Source: Ciceribacter thiooxidans (GTDB lineage Bacteria > Pseudomonadota > Alphaproteobacteria > Rhizobiales > Rhizobiaceae). From it: 64,000 bases of DNA. Both the position numbers and the translations under genes were made by a program. The stretch covers positions 62,001 through 126,000 of the forward strand of contig NZ_CP059897.1 in the NCBI RefSeq assembly GCF_014126615.1, given 5' to 3'. Position 1 is the stretch's first letter. The number at the start of each line of letters is the position of its first letter. The notes under the pieces are model-generated. The model was not told the origin of the DNA, did no database searches, and saw only the letters and a list, made by a program, of their open reading frames with translations. Below, piece after piece: positions 28,300-36,801 of this stretch.

Positions 28300-29398
28300 G
28301 TGCAAACCGGTCTTCACCGAACACCTCCAGATCGGGCGCTTTCGAGGTTCCTTCCAGCCATTCGGGAAGGAAGCGCGCATGGGCGGCCGCAAGTGTTATG
28401 CCGCTGTGGCAGGTCACCAGATATGCACCGGGCATCACCGGGCTTTGCTGGTAGATCGGGTATCCGTCGGGCGAGAGGATGCGCAGCGCCGCCCAACTGC
28501 GGACGAGCTGCGCCTTGCCAAGAACGGGGTAGGCGGCAAGGGCGGTTTTGGCGAGGCCAGCAAGGCCTTCAACCGTGACCTGATCATCATATCCGACCTC
28601 TTCGTTGGTCGCGCCGATCTGAACGCCGCCCTCGTCGACCTGGCGGGCGATGAGCGACGGTCGGTTCATGAAGCGCGGCAGTTTCTCGGTAATCAGCACC
28701 TGTCCGCGCTGCGGGCGGACAGGTGCCTTGAAGCCCATTTTCGGGCCGAGCACGGCCGCGCCGAGACCCGCGGCAAGAACCGTCTTGCCGGCTTCAATGA
28801 CTGTGCCGTCCTCGCAGGCGATGCTGAACTGCCCGTTGAGGCTGACCGAACACACGGTCATGCCGTTGAGGATGTGCCCGCCGAGGCGGCGGACGTCGCC
28901 GGCCAAGGCCTTCAGCAGCTTCAGCGGATTGGCGTGGCCATCCTGATGATGCAGGATCGCGCCCACGACCTGCGGCCCGATTTCAGGTTCTTCCTTGCGC
29001 AATTCGTTGTGGCACAGAACCTCGAACGGATAGTTGCCGTCCAGCTTTGCCTTCAGCCTCAAATATTTCTCGACCGTCGCCGCCAACGTCTCGTTGGAGA
29101 AGTGGAAGTCGTATCCGCCCCTCTGCTCGAGGGCGAGGTTGTATCCGCTGCTCTCCTCGAGCTCTTGCGCGAACGCTTGCCACTCGGCCACCGACCGCTG
29201 CGACCAGCGCGCATATTCCGGTTGGTTGATGCCCTTGGACTGCACCCAGACCAGTCCGAAATTGCCACGGCTAGCGCGAAAGCTGCCGTCACCACCATCG
29301 ATGACCGCCACCTTGAGGCCGCGCTTCAAGAGGCCCCAGGCAACAGACAGCCCTACGACGCCCCCACCAATGATGGCGTAGTCCGCTTCCATGTTCAT
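28292..29398 (-). CDS. DAO-family FAD oxidoreductase, catalytic subunit (HcnC/LhpB-like)
   Basis: 368 residues with an N-terminal FAD site (YAIIGGGVVGLSVAWGLLKR) and the DAO fold to the end (GITLAAAHARFLPEWL). It is the substrate-oxidising beta subunit in opine oxidases and D-hydroxyproline dehydrogenases. ATG 29398 (MNMEADY) is preferred; ATG 29392 fits a weak GAGAG site equally well. It is the first of three overlapping subunit genes and comes 67 bases after the TRAP binding-protein gene. An opine-like or cyclic imino acid substrate is inferred. Confidence 0.9.
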   Translation of the reverse strand: MNMEADYAIIGGGVVGLSVAWGLLKRGLKVAVIDGGDGSFRASRGNFGLVWVQSKGINQPEYARWSQRSVAEWQAFAQELEESSGYNLALEQRGGYDFHFSNETLAATVEKYLRLKAKLDGNYPFEVLCHNELRKEEPEIGPQVVGAILHHQDGHANPLKLLKALAGDVRRLGGHILNGMTVCSVSLNGQFSIACEDGTVIEAGKTVLAAGLGAAVLGPKMGFKAPVRPQRGQVLITEKLPRFMNRPSLIARQVDEGGVQIGATNEEVGYDDQVTVEGLAGLAKTALAAYPVLGKAQLVRSWAALRILSPDGYPIYQQSPVMPGAYLVTCHSGITLAAAHARFLPEWLEGTSKAPDLEVFGEDRFAHA

Positions 29399-29465
29399 AC
29401 TCTCAGGTCTTTTTTGAGGTTGCACCAGGCGGCATGACTGCACCGCCCGGCGCCGGGGAGGTCTC

Positions 29466-30455
29466 TTAATTCAGAGCCTTGTCCAAGATGGACTGGCCCC
29501 ATTCCTGACCGATATCGCCGAGGATCTGCGGCCACACATCAGTGCGAACCTTGGCCGCCATGGCTGCAAGCTCGGCGTTGGTCAGCGTCACGAGCGTCGT
29601 GCCCAGTTCATCGGCGAGACGCTTTTCCCACTTGCCCTGGTCCTCTTCGGCGACGACCCAGCGCTGCGTCTCGAAGTCCACGGCGGCTTTCTTCAACGCG
29701 GCCTGGTCCTCCGCATCGAGACCGTTCAGCGCCTCGTTGGAGATGATCATATACCAAACCTCGAAATGGGTGTTGGCGGGGATGTAGGTCTTGGTCACAT
29801 CGCGGAACGAAGCATAGTAGCCTTCCGCGCCGGAACCGATCACACCATCGACTACGCCGGTCTGGATCGCCGTATAGGCATCCGAGAACGGGATCGGGGC
29901 CGGGATATAGCCGAGCGCCTCGCCGGTGAGCTGGAAGCTCTTGATGCCCGGCACGCGGACCTTGATGCCGTTCGGATCGGTCGATCGCGATGTCATCGGC
30001 TCGCGGTTGAGCGAGATTCCGCCGAAATAGACCGGATAGGCGGCTAGCATGGTGATGTCCTGCTTCTGATACAGTTCGGCCATCGTCTCGTGCAGAACCC
30101 CCTCCGGACCGTAGACCTTGCGGGCCTCCTTCCAGTTGGAGGCGAGATACGGGAAAGAGGCGATCTGCATCTGGCGGTCCGTTCCTGTGGCGGCTGGCTG
30201 AGTTGCCATTTCGACGGCACCGACGGAAATGCTTTCCTGAACCACTGTGTAGTCGCCAAGCGCGGAGGCAGCGAAAATCCTGATGTCGACATCGCCACCT
30301 GTCGCTTCCTTGACCGTATCGGAGAAGGCCTTCAGCTCCAGGTCGATCGTCGCGCCCTGCGGACGGACATGGCTCATCTTGAACTCCACCGCCTGGGCGA
30401 GGCCGGTAGTCCCCAGGAATGCTGCAAGTGCGGCCGAACTTAAGAATTTCGTCAT
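29466..30455 (-). CDS. dctP: TRAP transporter solute-binding protein (DctP type)
   Basis: ATG 30455 has AAAGGGGA just upstream and opens a clean signal peptide (MTKFLSSAALAAFLGTTGLA, cleaved after AQA). The 329-residue precursor is a periplasmic DctP-family protein; the conserved Arg that binds the substrate carboxylate should be in the PNGIKVRVPG segment (~residue 158). It follows dctM by 76 bases. TRAP systems import organic acids, including some amino or imino acids, with sodium. The neighbouring amine-oxidising enzymes suggest a carboxylated amine such as pipecolate, hydroxyproline or an opine. Confidence 0.92.
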   Translation of the reverse strand: MTKFLSSAALAAFLGTTGLAQAVEFKMSHVRPQGATIDLELKAFSDTVKEATGGDVDIRIFAASALGDYTVVQESISVGAVEMATQPAATGTDRQMQIASFPYLASNWKEARKVYGPEGVLHETMAELYQKQDITMLAAYPVYFGGISLNREPMTSRSTDPNGIKVRVPGIKSFQLTGEALGYIPAPIPFSDAYTAIQTGVVDGVIGSGAEGYYASFRDVTKTYIPANTHFEVWYMIISNEALNGLDAEDQAALKKAAVDFETQRWVVAEEDQGKWEKRLADELGTTLVTLTNAELAAMAAKVRTDVWPQILGDIGQEWGQSILDKALN

Positions 30456-30531
30456 TGTGTTCCCCTTTCCAGACATAATGATTGCTTCCGTTTTTGTTTT
30501 TGGTTGCTCCTTCGGGATCGGACGGAGTGGT

Positions 30532-31830
30532 TTAGTAACCAAACAGTCTCGGCAGATAGAGCGAAAGATCCGGCCAGAAGGAGGTCAGGAAGACCACCGG
30601 CACGTAGCCGAGTACGATCAAAGCCATGGCCGGCGGGATGACCTTGGTGACCTTCACCTTGCCGATGCGTGCTCCGAGATAGAGGATCGAGGCATAGGGC
30701 GGAGTGACGCCTCCCATGGCCGTGTTGACCCCCATAATCGCAGCGAACTGCACCGGGCTGACATCCATCGCCTGCATCAGTGGCATGAGCAGCGGCGCGA
30801 CCAGCAGGATCGACGTGGCGTCGTTGACCACCATGCCGACCAGGAACAACAGGACGTTGATCAGGATCAGCAGCAGGATCTTGTTCTCTGTGATGCCGAA
30901 GATGACGCTGACGAGCTGCTGCGGGATACCTTCGTAGATGAACATCCGGCCGAGGATCATCGAGAAGAGGATCATCAGCATGATGGCGCCGACGGCGGTT
31001 GCCGCTTCCTTGCCGGCACTGAAGAAGTTGCTGAAGCGCAGTCCCTTGTAGATCAGGAAGCCGACCGGGATGGCGTAGATTACGGCGACCGCGGCCGATT
31101 CCGTCGGCGTCATGATACCACCATAGATGCCGCCAAGGATCATGACCGGCATGAGCAGTGCCGGGAAGGCGTTGATGCCGCGCCTGGTGATCTCACCGGC
31201 GAACTCGGAAAAGGCAGGCTTCTCGTCGAGCACCAGGTTGAACTTGCGCGACATCCACAGGTTCACGATGCAGAAATTGACCATGATCAGCAGGCCCGGC
31301 CCCAGCGTTGCCAGAAAACAGGCGGCGATCGAGGTGTCCGTGACCCAGCCGAACAGGATCATGGTGGCCGACGGCGGAATGAGCAGGCCGAGGATTGATG
31401 AATTGGCAATCAGGGCGGTGGCGTATTCCCGCGGATAACCGCGCTTTTCCATTTCCGGAATGAGCAACGGGCCGATCGCCGACACACCCGTGAGGCCCGA
31501 GCCGGAGATCGCACCGATGACCGCACAGGTAACCGCTGCGACCACGCCAAGCCCGCCACGCACATGGCCGATAAAGGCGTTGACGAAGCGCAGCAGCGAG
31601 GCGGCGATGCCGCTTTCCGACATGATCGTGCCGGCCAGCACGAATAGAGGGATGGCGAGCAGGACGGGGTTGCCGAGCTGCTGGAAGCCCCAGATCATCA
31701 TGCCCTTCATGGTCACGCCGCCGATGAAATACATCACCATCAGCGCGGCGCCGAAGCACCACGGTAGAGGTACACCGAGGGTCAGCGTCGCGACCAGGAC
31801 GCCCATGGCTAGAAAAGCGATCTCGATCAT
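30532..31830 (-). CDS. dctM: TRAP transporter large permease (DctM type)
   Basis: 432 residues with about 12 membrane helices and the DctM signatures AAVTCAVIGAISGSGLTGVSA and AIMGVNTAMGGVTPPYA. It forms the sodium-driven transport channel in the inner membrane. Its ATG overlaps the dctQ stop in ATGA at 31827, so the two membrane subunits are translationally coupled. Family length and topology are normal. Confidence 0.93.
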   Translation of the reverse strand: MIEIAFLAMGVLVATLTLGVPLPWCFGAALMVMYFIGGVTMKGMMIWGFQQLGNPVLLAIPLFVLAGTIMSESGIAASLLRFVNAFIGHVRGGLGVVAAVTCAVIGAISGSGLTGVSAIGPLLIPEMEKRGYPREYATALIANSSILGLLIPPSATMILFGWVTDTSIAACFLATLGPGLLIMVNFCIVNLWMSRKFNLVLDEKPAFSEFAGEITRRGINAFPALLMPVMILGGIYGGIMTPTESAAVAVIYAIPVGFLIYKGLRFSNFFSAGKEAATAVGAIMLMILFSMILGRMFIYEGIPQQLVSVIFGITENKILLLILINVLLFLVGMVVNDATSILLVAPLLMPLMQAMDVSPVQFAAIMGVNTAMGGVTPPYASILYLGARIGKVKVTKVIPPAMALIVLGYVPVVFLTSFWPDLSLYLPRLFGY

Positions 31831-32315
31831 CTTGCTTCTCCCGTTGCCAGAGAACGGACATGGCGGGAGAGGTGCGAAAATGTGTAGACGATCATCAGAG
31901 CAAGACCGGTGAACAACGCCACATCAGCATAGAAGGTGGGGATATAAAGCGTCGGGCTTTCGCGCCATACGCGCCACGCATAGCGGGTATAATCCCAAGC
32001 CCAGTAGAGCAGCCAAAAGCCGACGACCAGGCTGACGATTTCGCCTATAATGGCGAGGACCGTGTGCTGGAGCGGTGTTTTCAGAAAGATTTCCAGGACG
32101 TTTGCGCGGATATGCGTATTGTCCCGCGACGCGCTGACGGCTCCCAGGATATAGAGCCAGAGCGTCGGAAACATGACTGTTTCCTCAAGGCCCATGACCG
32201 GGGCCTGAACAACGTAGCGGGTTATTACCTGCACGAATTGTCCGATTGCCACACAGCAAATCAATGCCGTCAGCAAGCACTGCACGAAGCGTTCCAAAGC
32301 TGTTCCCCAAGACAT
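31827..32315 (-). CDS. dctQ: TRAP transporter small permease (DctQ type)
   Basis: 162 residues with four membrane helices (FVQCLLTALICCVAIGQFV, the segment around VMFPTLWLYILGAV, VLAIIGEIVSLVVGFWLLYW and the one near VALFTGLALMIVYTF). ATG 32315 (MSWGTALERF) has GAGAGGA 6 bases upstream; the frame stays open far beyond but would cross the divergent regulator. It is the first gene of the operon dctQMP, DAO, 2Fe-2S, FAD, ridA. Confidence 0.9.
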   Translation of the reverse strand: MSWGTALERFVQCLLTALICCVAIGQFVQVITRYVVQAPVMGLEETVMFPTLWLYILGAVSASRDNTHIRANVLEIFLKTPLQHTVLAIIGEIVSLVVGFWLLYWAWDYTRYAWRVWRESPTLYIPTFYADVALFTGLALMIVYTFSHLSRHVRSLATGEAR

Positions 32316-32376
32316 TACGATCCTCTCGCAAGGACCGTGCGTTATGTGATTTTTTTGAAGTCTGAAGCGGCTGTGA

Positions 32377-32424
32377 CATAAAGACAAATCGAAAATATTG
32401 CTATTTTCATAGAGTGACTTTATG
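32377..32424. promoter_or_regulatory. Nested palindrome, probable LysR operator
   Basis: Outer arms CATAAAG (32377-32383) and CTTTATG (32418-32424) enclose inner arms GAAAAT (32391-32396) and ATTTTC (32403-32408). Both pairs are exact and share a centre at about 32400. The site lies between the divergent dctQ and LysR starts, 8 bases before the LysR ATG, so the regulator may also repress itself. Confidence 0.6.
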
Positions 32425-32432
32425 AGCCATTC

Positions 32433-33362
32433 ATGAACTTGTCCTTCCGCCAATTGCAGACCTTTGTGGAGGTGATGCGCACCGGATCGGTATCCGAAGC
32501 CGGCCGCACGCTTGGCCGGACGCAGCCCGCCATCAGCGCCATGATCGCCGGGCTGGAACGGGAAATCGGCTTTCCACTGTTCGAGCGCGAACGCAAGCGC
32601 CTGATCGCCAAACCGGAAGCCTATTACTTCCTGGAAGAAGCCGAATTTCTGCAGGAACGCCTGACCCGGTCGGCGAGGACGCTGCAGGACATCGGCAACC
32701 TGGACCGCGGCAAGCTCAAGATCGCGTGCAATCCGGCCGCTTCCAGCTTTTTCATGCCGAAGGTTCTCGCCGTCTTTTTGAAGGACAAGCCGCAAATCGA
32801 GGCCTCACTGATGATGCGGTCCTCGCCCGTCGTCACTGACTGGATCGCCTCGCAGCAATATGACGTGGGCTTCGGCGAAACGCCCGAGCCACGCCAGACG
32901 ATCCGCGCGGAGACCTTTGACTTTCCCTGCCTTTGCGCGCTGCCGAAGGGCGATCCACTGGCAAAGAAGCGGACGATCACGCCGCAAGACCTCGACGGCA
33001 AGCCGCTGGCCATGCTGTTCGACGAACACATCATCAGCATGCAGACCCGGAAAGCGTTTGCGGCAAGTGGCGTAAGGCTCAACCGCCGCTTCGAACTCAG
33101 GACGTTCATGCCCGCCCTGCAGCTTGTCTCCGAAGGGCTGTGCTACACGATCTGCGAGCGCCTCTCGGCCACCAGCCACGAACGGAGTTTCGGAGCGCAG
33201 GGCGGCGTCGCCTTCCGGCCGTTCGAACCGCGACTTACCCTTTCTATGGCCGTGATGGTTCCCGCCAACCGGCCGCCCTCAATGCTGGCCGGGCAGTTCG
33301 TCACCACGCTGCGCGGCGAGATCGCTAAGCTGCTGGAGACGGGCAGCGGGGAAGGAGAGTGA
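32433..33362 (+). CDS. LysR-family regulator of the TRAP/flavoenzyme operon
   Basis: 309 residues. The N-terminal winged helix is clear (FRQLQTFVEVMRTGSVSEAG, RTQPAISAMIAGLERE), followed by the effector-binding domain (LDRGKLKIACNPAASSF onward). It is divergent from dctQ with 117 bases and a nested palindrome between the starts. The best relatives by eye are regulators of amino acid or opine catabolism, in keeping with the neighbouring operon. The inducer is presumably the transported compound. Confidence 0.92.
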   Translation: MNLSFRQLQTFVEVMRTGSVSEAGRTLGRTQPAISAMIAGLEREIGFPLFERERKRLIAKPEAYYFLEEAEFLQERLTRSARTLQDIGNLDRGKLKIACNPAASSFFMPKVLAVFLKDKPQIEASLMMRSSPVVTDWIASQQYDVGFGETPEPRQTIRAETFDFPCLCALPKGDPLAKKRTITPQDLDGKPLAMLFDEHIISMQTRKAFAASGVRLNRRFELRTFMPALQLVSEGLCYTICERLSATSHERSFGAQGGVAFRPFEPRLTLSMAVMVPANRPPSMLAGQFVTTLRGEIAKLLETGSGEGE

Positions 33363-33949
33363 GGGATTACACCCTCAAGCCCGGCAGGATTTCATTCCGG
33401 CACCCAACCACGCTGACCCCTCGGCGTTCGGTCATAACTCCCTGCCGAGTAGTACCCTTTCGACTGTCAGATCTGACCCCTCCGGCAGCTAAGCTCCGCG
33501 ACGGTGTGGTGTTCGGTGACGGATGCAGGATCGTTCCCGGTTACAAGGTAGCCGGGAATACAGCCGAGCCCGGAGGCGTAGAAGAACTGTAACCTTCGTT
33601 CTTCATATTGTCTCGATCTGTAGTGCGAAGGTGTCATATGGGCCCTTCCCTCGTCACGATCTACCCTCTCCTCGTGTCGTTCATGCAAGGAGCAACGCCA
33701 GACCGGCTCGTTGCGTCGCATGCTTTTCGGGATTTACTGCAATGAACTTGCCAGGATTCACAAGTCTCCAATGGTCTGCCGGGAATGTGGCTACCAGCGG
33801 CAGCCCGATAGCGTCGAAATCCTGCACCCCATCATGAAAGCTCAGCAAGAACCTCTGCGTGTTCTTTTAGGCAAGGCGGCTACGGATGATCGAGAAGGTG
33901 ACGATGGCAACCTGCCTTCGACATCTCGCCGGCCGACTTGGTGCGGCGC
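33363..33949. other. Junction region without a supported gene
   Basis: 587 bases between the LysR gene and the cut end of an IS91-type transposase. Short frames occur on both strands; the plus-strand one at 33711-33956 has a protein-like stretch (MVCRECGYQRQPDSVEILHP) that could be a remnant, but I cannot name it. The region probably marks an insertion or deletion boundary. Confidence 0.4.
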
Positions 33950-34759
33950 TCAATAAGCGATCTTGGCGACCCGGTGCGTGTAGCGCGACAGATAGGCAAG
34001 CACTGCTTCCGGCCCCGCAAAGGGCGGCTTGGCATAGACGATCCAGCGCTTCCTGCGGACTGGCGACAGGTATCTTACAAATGCCCGGCGATCAGCCAGA
34101 GGCGCAGCCGAACCGAAGAAGGCGAGCCGCCCGGCATCGTGGAATTGGAGCAGCCGTGTCAGGAACAAGCGTCGGAAGAGCTTGCCGAGCACACGAACCG
34201 GCAGGAGGAATGCCCGACGTGACGATATCCAGTGTGATCCATCGAGGGCTATACCTCCGCCTGGCACGATCATGTGAACATGGGGATGATGTGTCATGGC
34301 CGATCCCCATGTGTGCAGGACGGCAGTGATGCCGATGCGCGCGCCGAGATGCTTCGGATCGGCGGCGATTGTCAGCATCGTCTCGGATGCGGCCTTAAAG
34401 AGCAGATCGTAAACCAGCGCCTTGTTGTGGAAGGCAATGGCGGCGACCTCTGCTGGCAATGTGAAGACGACGTGGAAGTATCCGACAGGCAGGAGATCGG
34501 CCTCCCGTTCGGCAAGCCATGTGCGTGCAGCGGCGCCCTGGCACTTCGGGCAGTGCCGGTTGCGGCAGGAATTGTAGGCGATGCGCCACTCTCCACAATC
34601 CTCGCAGGCCTCGACATGTCCGCCCAGTGCTGCTGTGCGGCAGTGCTCGACCGCCGACATAACCTTGAGCTGGCTCAAGCTGAGATGTCCCGTATGGACT
34701 TTACGATAGTTCGGCCCGGCAGAACGGAGGATATCGGCGACCTCGATTGAGGTGCGCAA
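33950..34759 (-). pseudogene. IS91-family transposase, C-terminally truncated
   Basis: 269 residues are left of a protein that is usually about 400. The N-terminal zinc ribbon is present (HVEACEDCGEWRIAYNSCRN, RHCPKCQG), as is the HUH motif in HPHVHMIVPGGG, which binds the metal for rolling-circle strand transfer. The catalytic tyrosine region should follow YLSRYTHRVA, but the frame leaves the family there (KIAY, stop), so the active tyrosines are lost. The apparent start is TTG 34759, just after the recombinase stop at 34764. Confidence 0.85.
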
Positions 34760-34763
34760 CAGC

Positions 34764-35669
34764 TCAGCCGTCTGGCGACTTGCCTTCCATCAGCGCCATC
34801 AGCCGATCAAGAGGTCCCGCGACCGCGTGAATGGTTCGGGTGGAGACCTTCGCATAGAGAGCGGTCGTCTCCAGCTTGCTGTGTCCGAGCAGAACCTGAA
34901 TGACACGGATGTCAGTGCCGTCCTCCAGAAGATGGGTGGCAAAGCTGTGCCGCAAGGTATGGGGGCTGACGCGCTTGTGGATGCCGGCGACATCTGCAGC
35001 TTCCTGAACCGCACGATGCAGTTGCCGCGACGAGATCGGATCGGTGCGGCTACGTCCCAGGAAAAGCCAGCCATGAGGCAGCATCACTCCGCGTCGCTTG
35101 CCTTCGCGCCACCACAGCCGCAGCAGTTCGAGGAGCTGCGGAGAAAGCATGGCATTGCGATCCTTGCGTCCCTTGCCTTGTTCAACCCGGATCAGCATGC
35201 GTTTGGAGTCGATGTCATCGACCTTGAGATGGGCGACCTCGGAGACGCGCAAGCCCGCACCATAGGCCACGCCGAGCGCCGCCTTATATTTGATGCCAGG
35301 TGCTGCCTCGAGCAAGCGGGCGGCTTCCTCAATACTCAGCACATCCGGTAGCTTGCGTGGATTGCGCGTGATCACCAGCGCTCGCGCCAGATCCCGCCGC
35401 CTCAGTGTCACCGTGAACAGAAAACGGAGTGCCGAAACCGTACTGTTGATCGTCGCAGCGCCGACACCGTTCTCATGCTGATGCAACTGGAAACGTCGTA
35501 TGTCCTCGACCGTCGCGATGTCGGGGGCACGCCCAATAAACGTAGCGAAGCGTCGGACGTGACGGATGTAGTCCTGCCGCGTGTGGGATCCCAAACCTCG
35601 CATCAGCATGTCTTCCTGCATGCGCTGGCGAAGCGCGGTGGTCGGGGCATCGTGTTGAAAACTGGCCAT
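34764..35669 (-). CDS. Tyrosine recombinase/integrase of IS91-type element
   Basis: 301 residues. The N-terminal SAM-like core-binding domain (RQDYIRHVRRFATFIGRAPD) is followed by the catalytic domain with the first Arg in GAGLRVSEVAHL, then HTLRHSFATHLLEDG, LLGHSKLETTALY with the nucleophilic Tyr. All catalytic residues are intact. ATG 35669 has GAGAGGAA upstream. Such recombinases accompany IS91-like transposases in many rhizobial elements. It may still be active even though its partner transposase is cut. Confidence 0.9.
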   Translation of the reverse strand: MASFQHDAPTTALRQRMQEDMLMRGLGSHTRQDYIRHVRRFATFIGRAPDIATVEDIRRFQLHQHENGVGAATINSTVSALRFLFTVTLRRRDLARALVITRNPRKLPDVLSIEEAARLLEAAPGIKYKAALGVAYGAGLRVSEVAHLKVDDIDSKRMLIRVEQGKGRKDRNAMLSPQLLELLRLWWREGKRRGVMLPHGWLFLGRSRTDPISSRQLHRAVQEAADVAGIHKRVSPHTLRHSFATHLLEDGTDIRVIQVLLGHSKLETTALYAKVSTRTIHAVAGPLDRLMALMEGKSPDG

Positions 35670-35876
35670 TGAACGTTCCTCTCGTTGAAGGGAACGTCAT
35701 GGTCAGGCAACACCAACAGCCTGCCTAGAACCTCAGATAATCACACCAACCTCGCCGCGCACTCCTTCCCGCGAAGCGGGTTCGTGCTTGGGGCCGTTGG
35801 GGGACCATCGGCTTCGAAGGAGCGAACCCATGAAAGCAGACATGGGTTTGCGTTGAAACAGACCAAAATGCGCCGC

Positions 35877-36265
35877 TCAGAACGGGATTTCGTCGTCCAG
35901 TTCATCTGGACCGGCCTGCTGCTCAACAGCGATCTGGGCCGCCAGAGGCGCGGGCAGTGGCGGAACTGGATGATCTGCCCTAAACGTGGCCAGGAACGCA
36001 TTCCGGTCGTTAAGGCGGACCAGCACAGGATTTTCGCACGATGACGCCTTGCCGAAAATGACGGCGTGACGAGCTTCAAGGCTTGGTAGTACGCCGGCAT
36101 AATCGCTACCGATGTAGTTGGACAGGAAGTCTTTGCCCGTATCATCGAAAGTACGCATCGCGAATATCGTGTTGCACTGGTTGAGGATGGTTTTGGTCAC
36201 GTTAGCCGTGCGCTGCGTGATCAAAAGACACCCCAGACCGTACTTTCGACCCTGAAGAATCGCGC
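35877..36265 (-). pseudogene. HerA-like ATPase, C-terminal fragment
   Basis: About 130 residues matching the end of a HerA/DUF87 DNA-translocating ATPase (ILQGRKYGLGCLLITQRTAN, NQCNTIFAMRTFDDTGKDFL) through to a natural-looking end (DELDDEIPF). Everything before the ILQGRKYG segment, including Walker A and B, is missing, and the frame upstream of about 36265 is unrelated. The fragment is therefore the leftover of a deletion or insertion. HerA proteins act in DNA end processing or in plasmid and defence systems. Confidence 0.75.
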
Positions 36266-36349
36266 GGGCGCTGCGCGTCGTGCACCTCGGGCGGACACCG
36301 GCCCTGCACGAGAAATTGAAGGACGGCATGAATATCGAGTTCGTTGCCG

Positions 36350-36695
36350 AGCGCGAGCGTTTGGATCATGACTTGCCGGAGCGGGCGATCGCCCGCAGGA
36401 GGCGAAGCGTGGACCAAAGCCGAGAGCAAAGGCTAATGCCGCGAATACCGGGATGTCACCGAAGATATATGGACCGGTGGCCTTCATCAGCAACGCGCCG
36501 GATACGAAGAGACCGGCCGCGATGAGCCTGAGCGCCAACCGATTGCTGCTCCGGTCGAGCGTCCCATGCAGGTCTTTGAGCTCGTGCACATGCAGACTAA
36601 GTCCTAGGCCGCTGCCTTCTTCGACAAGCTGCCCGACCCATGTGCTGAGCATCGACGGCAGGTCGTGTGCTGCGGCAGCTACATCAAGCCTCGTC
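36350..36695 (-). pseudogene. Decayed copy of the AarF kinase 3' end
   Basis: This stretch closely matches about 345 bases at 50925-51265, the end of the intact AarF/UbiB gene, with many point differences. The translation MLSTWVGQLVEEGSGLGLSL...FGDIPVFAALAFALG is shared, then a small deletion near 36430 shifts the frame so the native end is lost. Only the two C-terminal membrane helices are represented. It shows that part of the copper island was once duplicated or rearranged. Confidence 0.85.
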
Positions 36696-36711
36696 TAATA
36701 ACCTGATCGTC

Positions 36712-36733
36712 GGGTGCGCCGGCTGGCGCACCC
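36712..36733 (-). terminator. Hairpin downstream of nirK
   Basis: GGGTGCGCC (36712-36720) pairs exactly with GGCGCACCC (36725-36733) around a four-base loop, 68 bases past the nirK stop. On the nirK transcript no T run follows, so it may act with Rho or as an mRNA-end stabiliser. Confidence 0.5.
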
Positions 36734-36801
36734 GTATTGTGTTGCAGGCTTCCCCCCTGTGGGAATTAACGCGGGTTAGGCTGATGCCGTTCTTGAAGCG
36801 T

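Larger units (their letters stand above)
33950..35669 (-). mobile_element. IS91-type element, truncated
   Basis: A tyrosine recombinase gene followed 4 bases later by an HUH-type transposase gene is the plan of the IS91 relatives common in rhizobia. The transposase end is missing, and with it one terminus; the boundaries outside the genes were not resolved. The element is likely immobile on its own. Confidence 0.8.
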
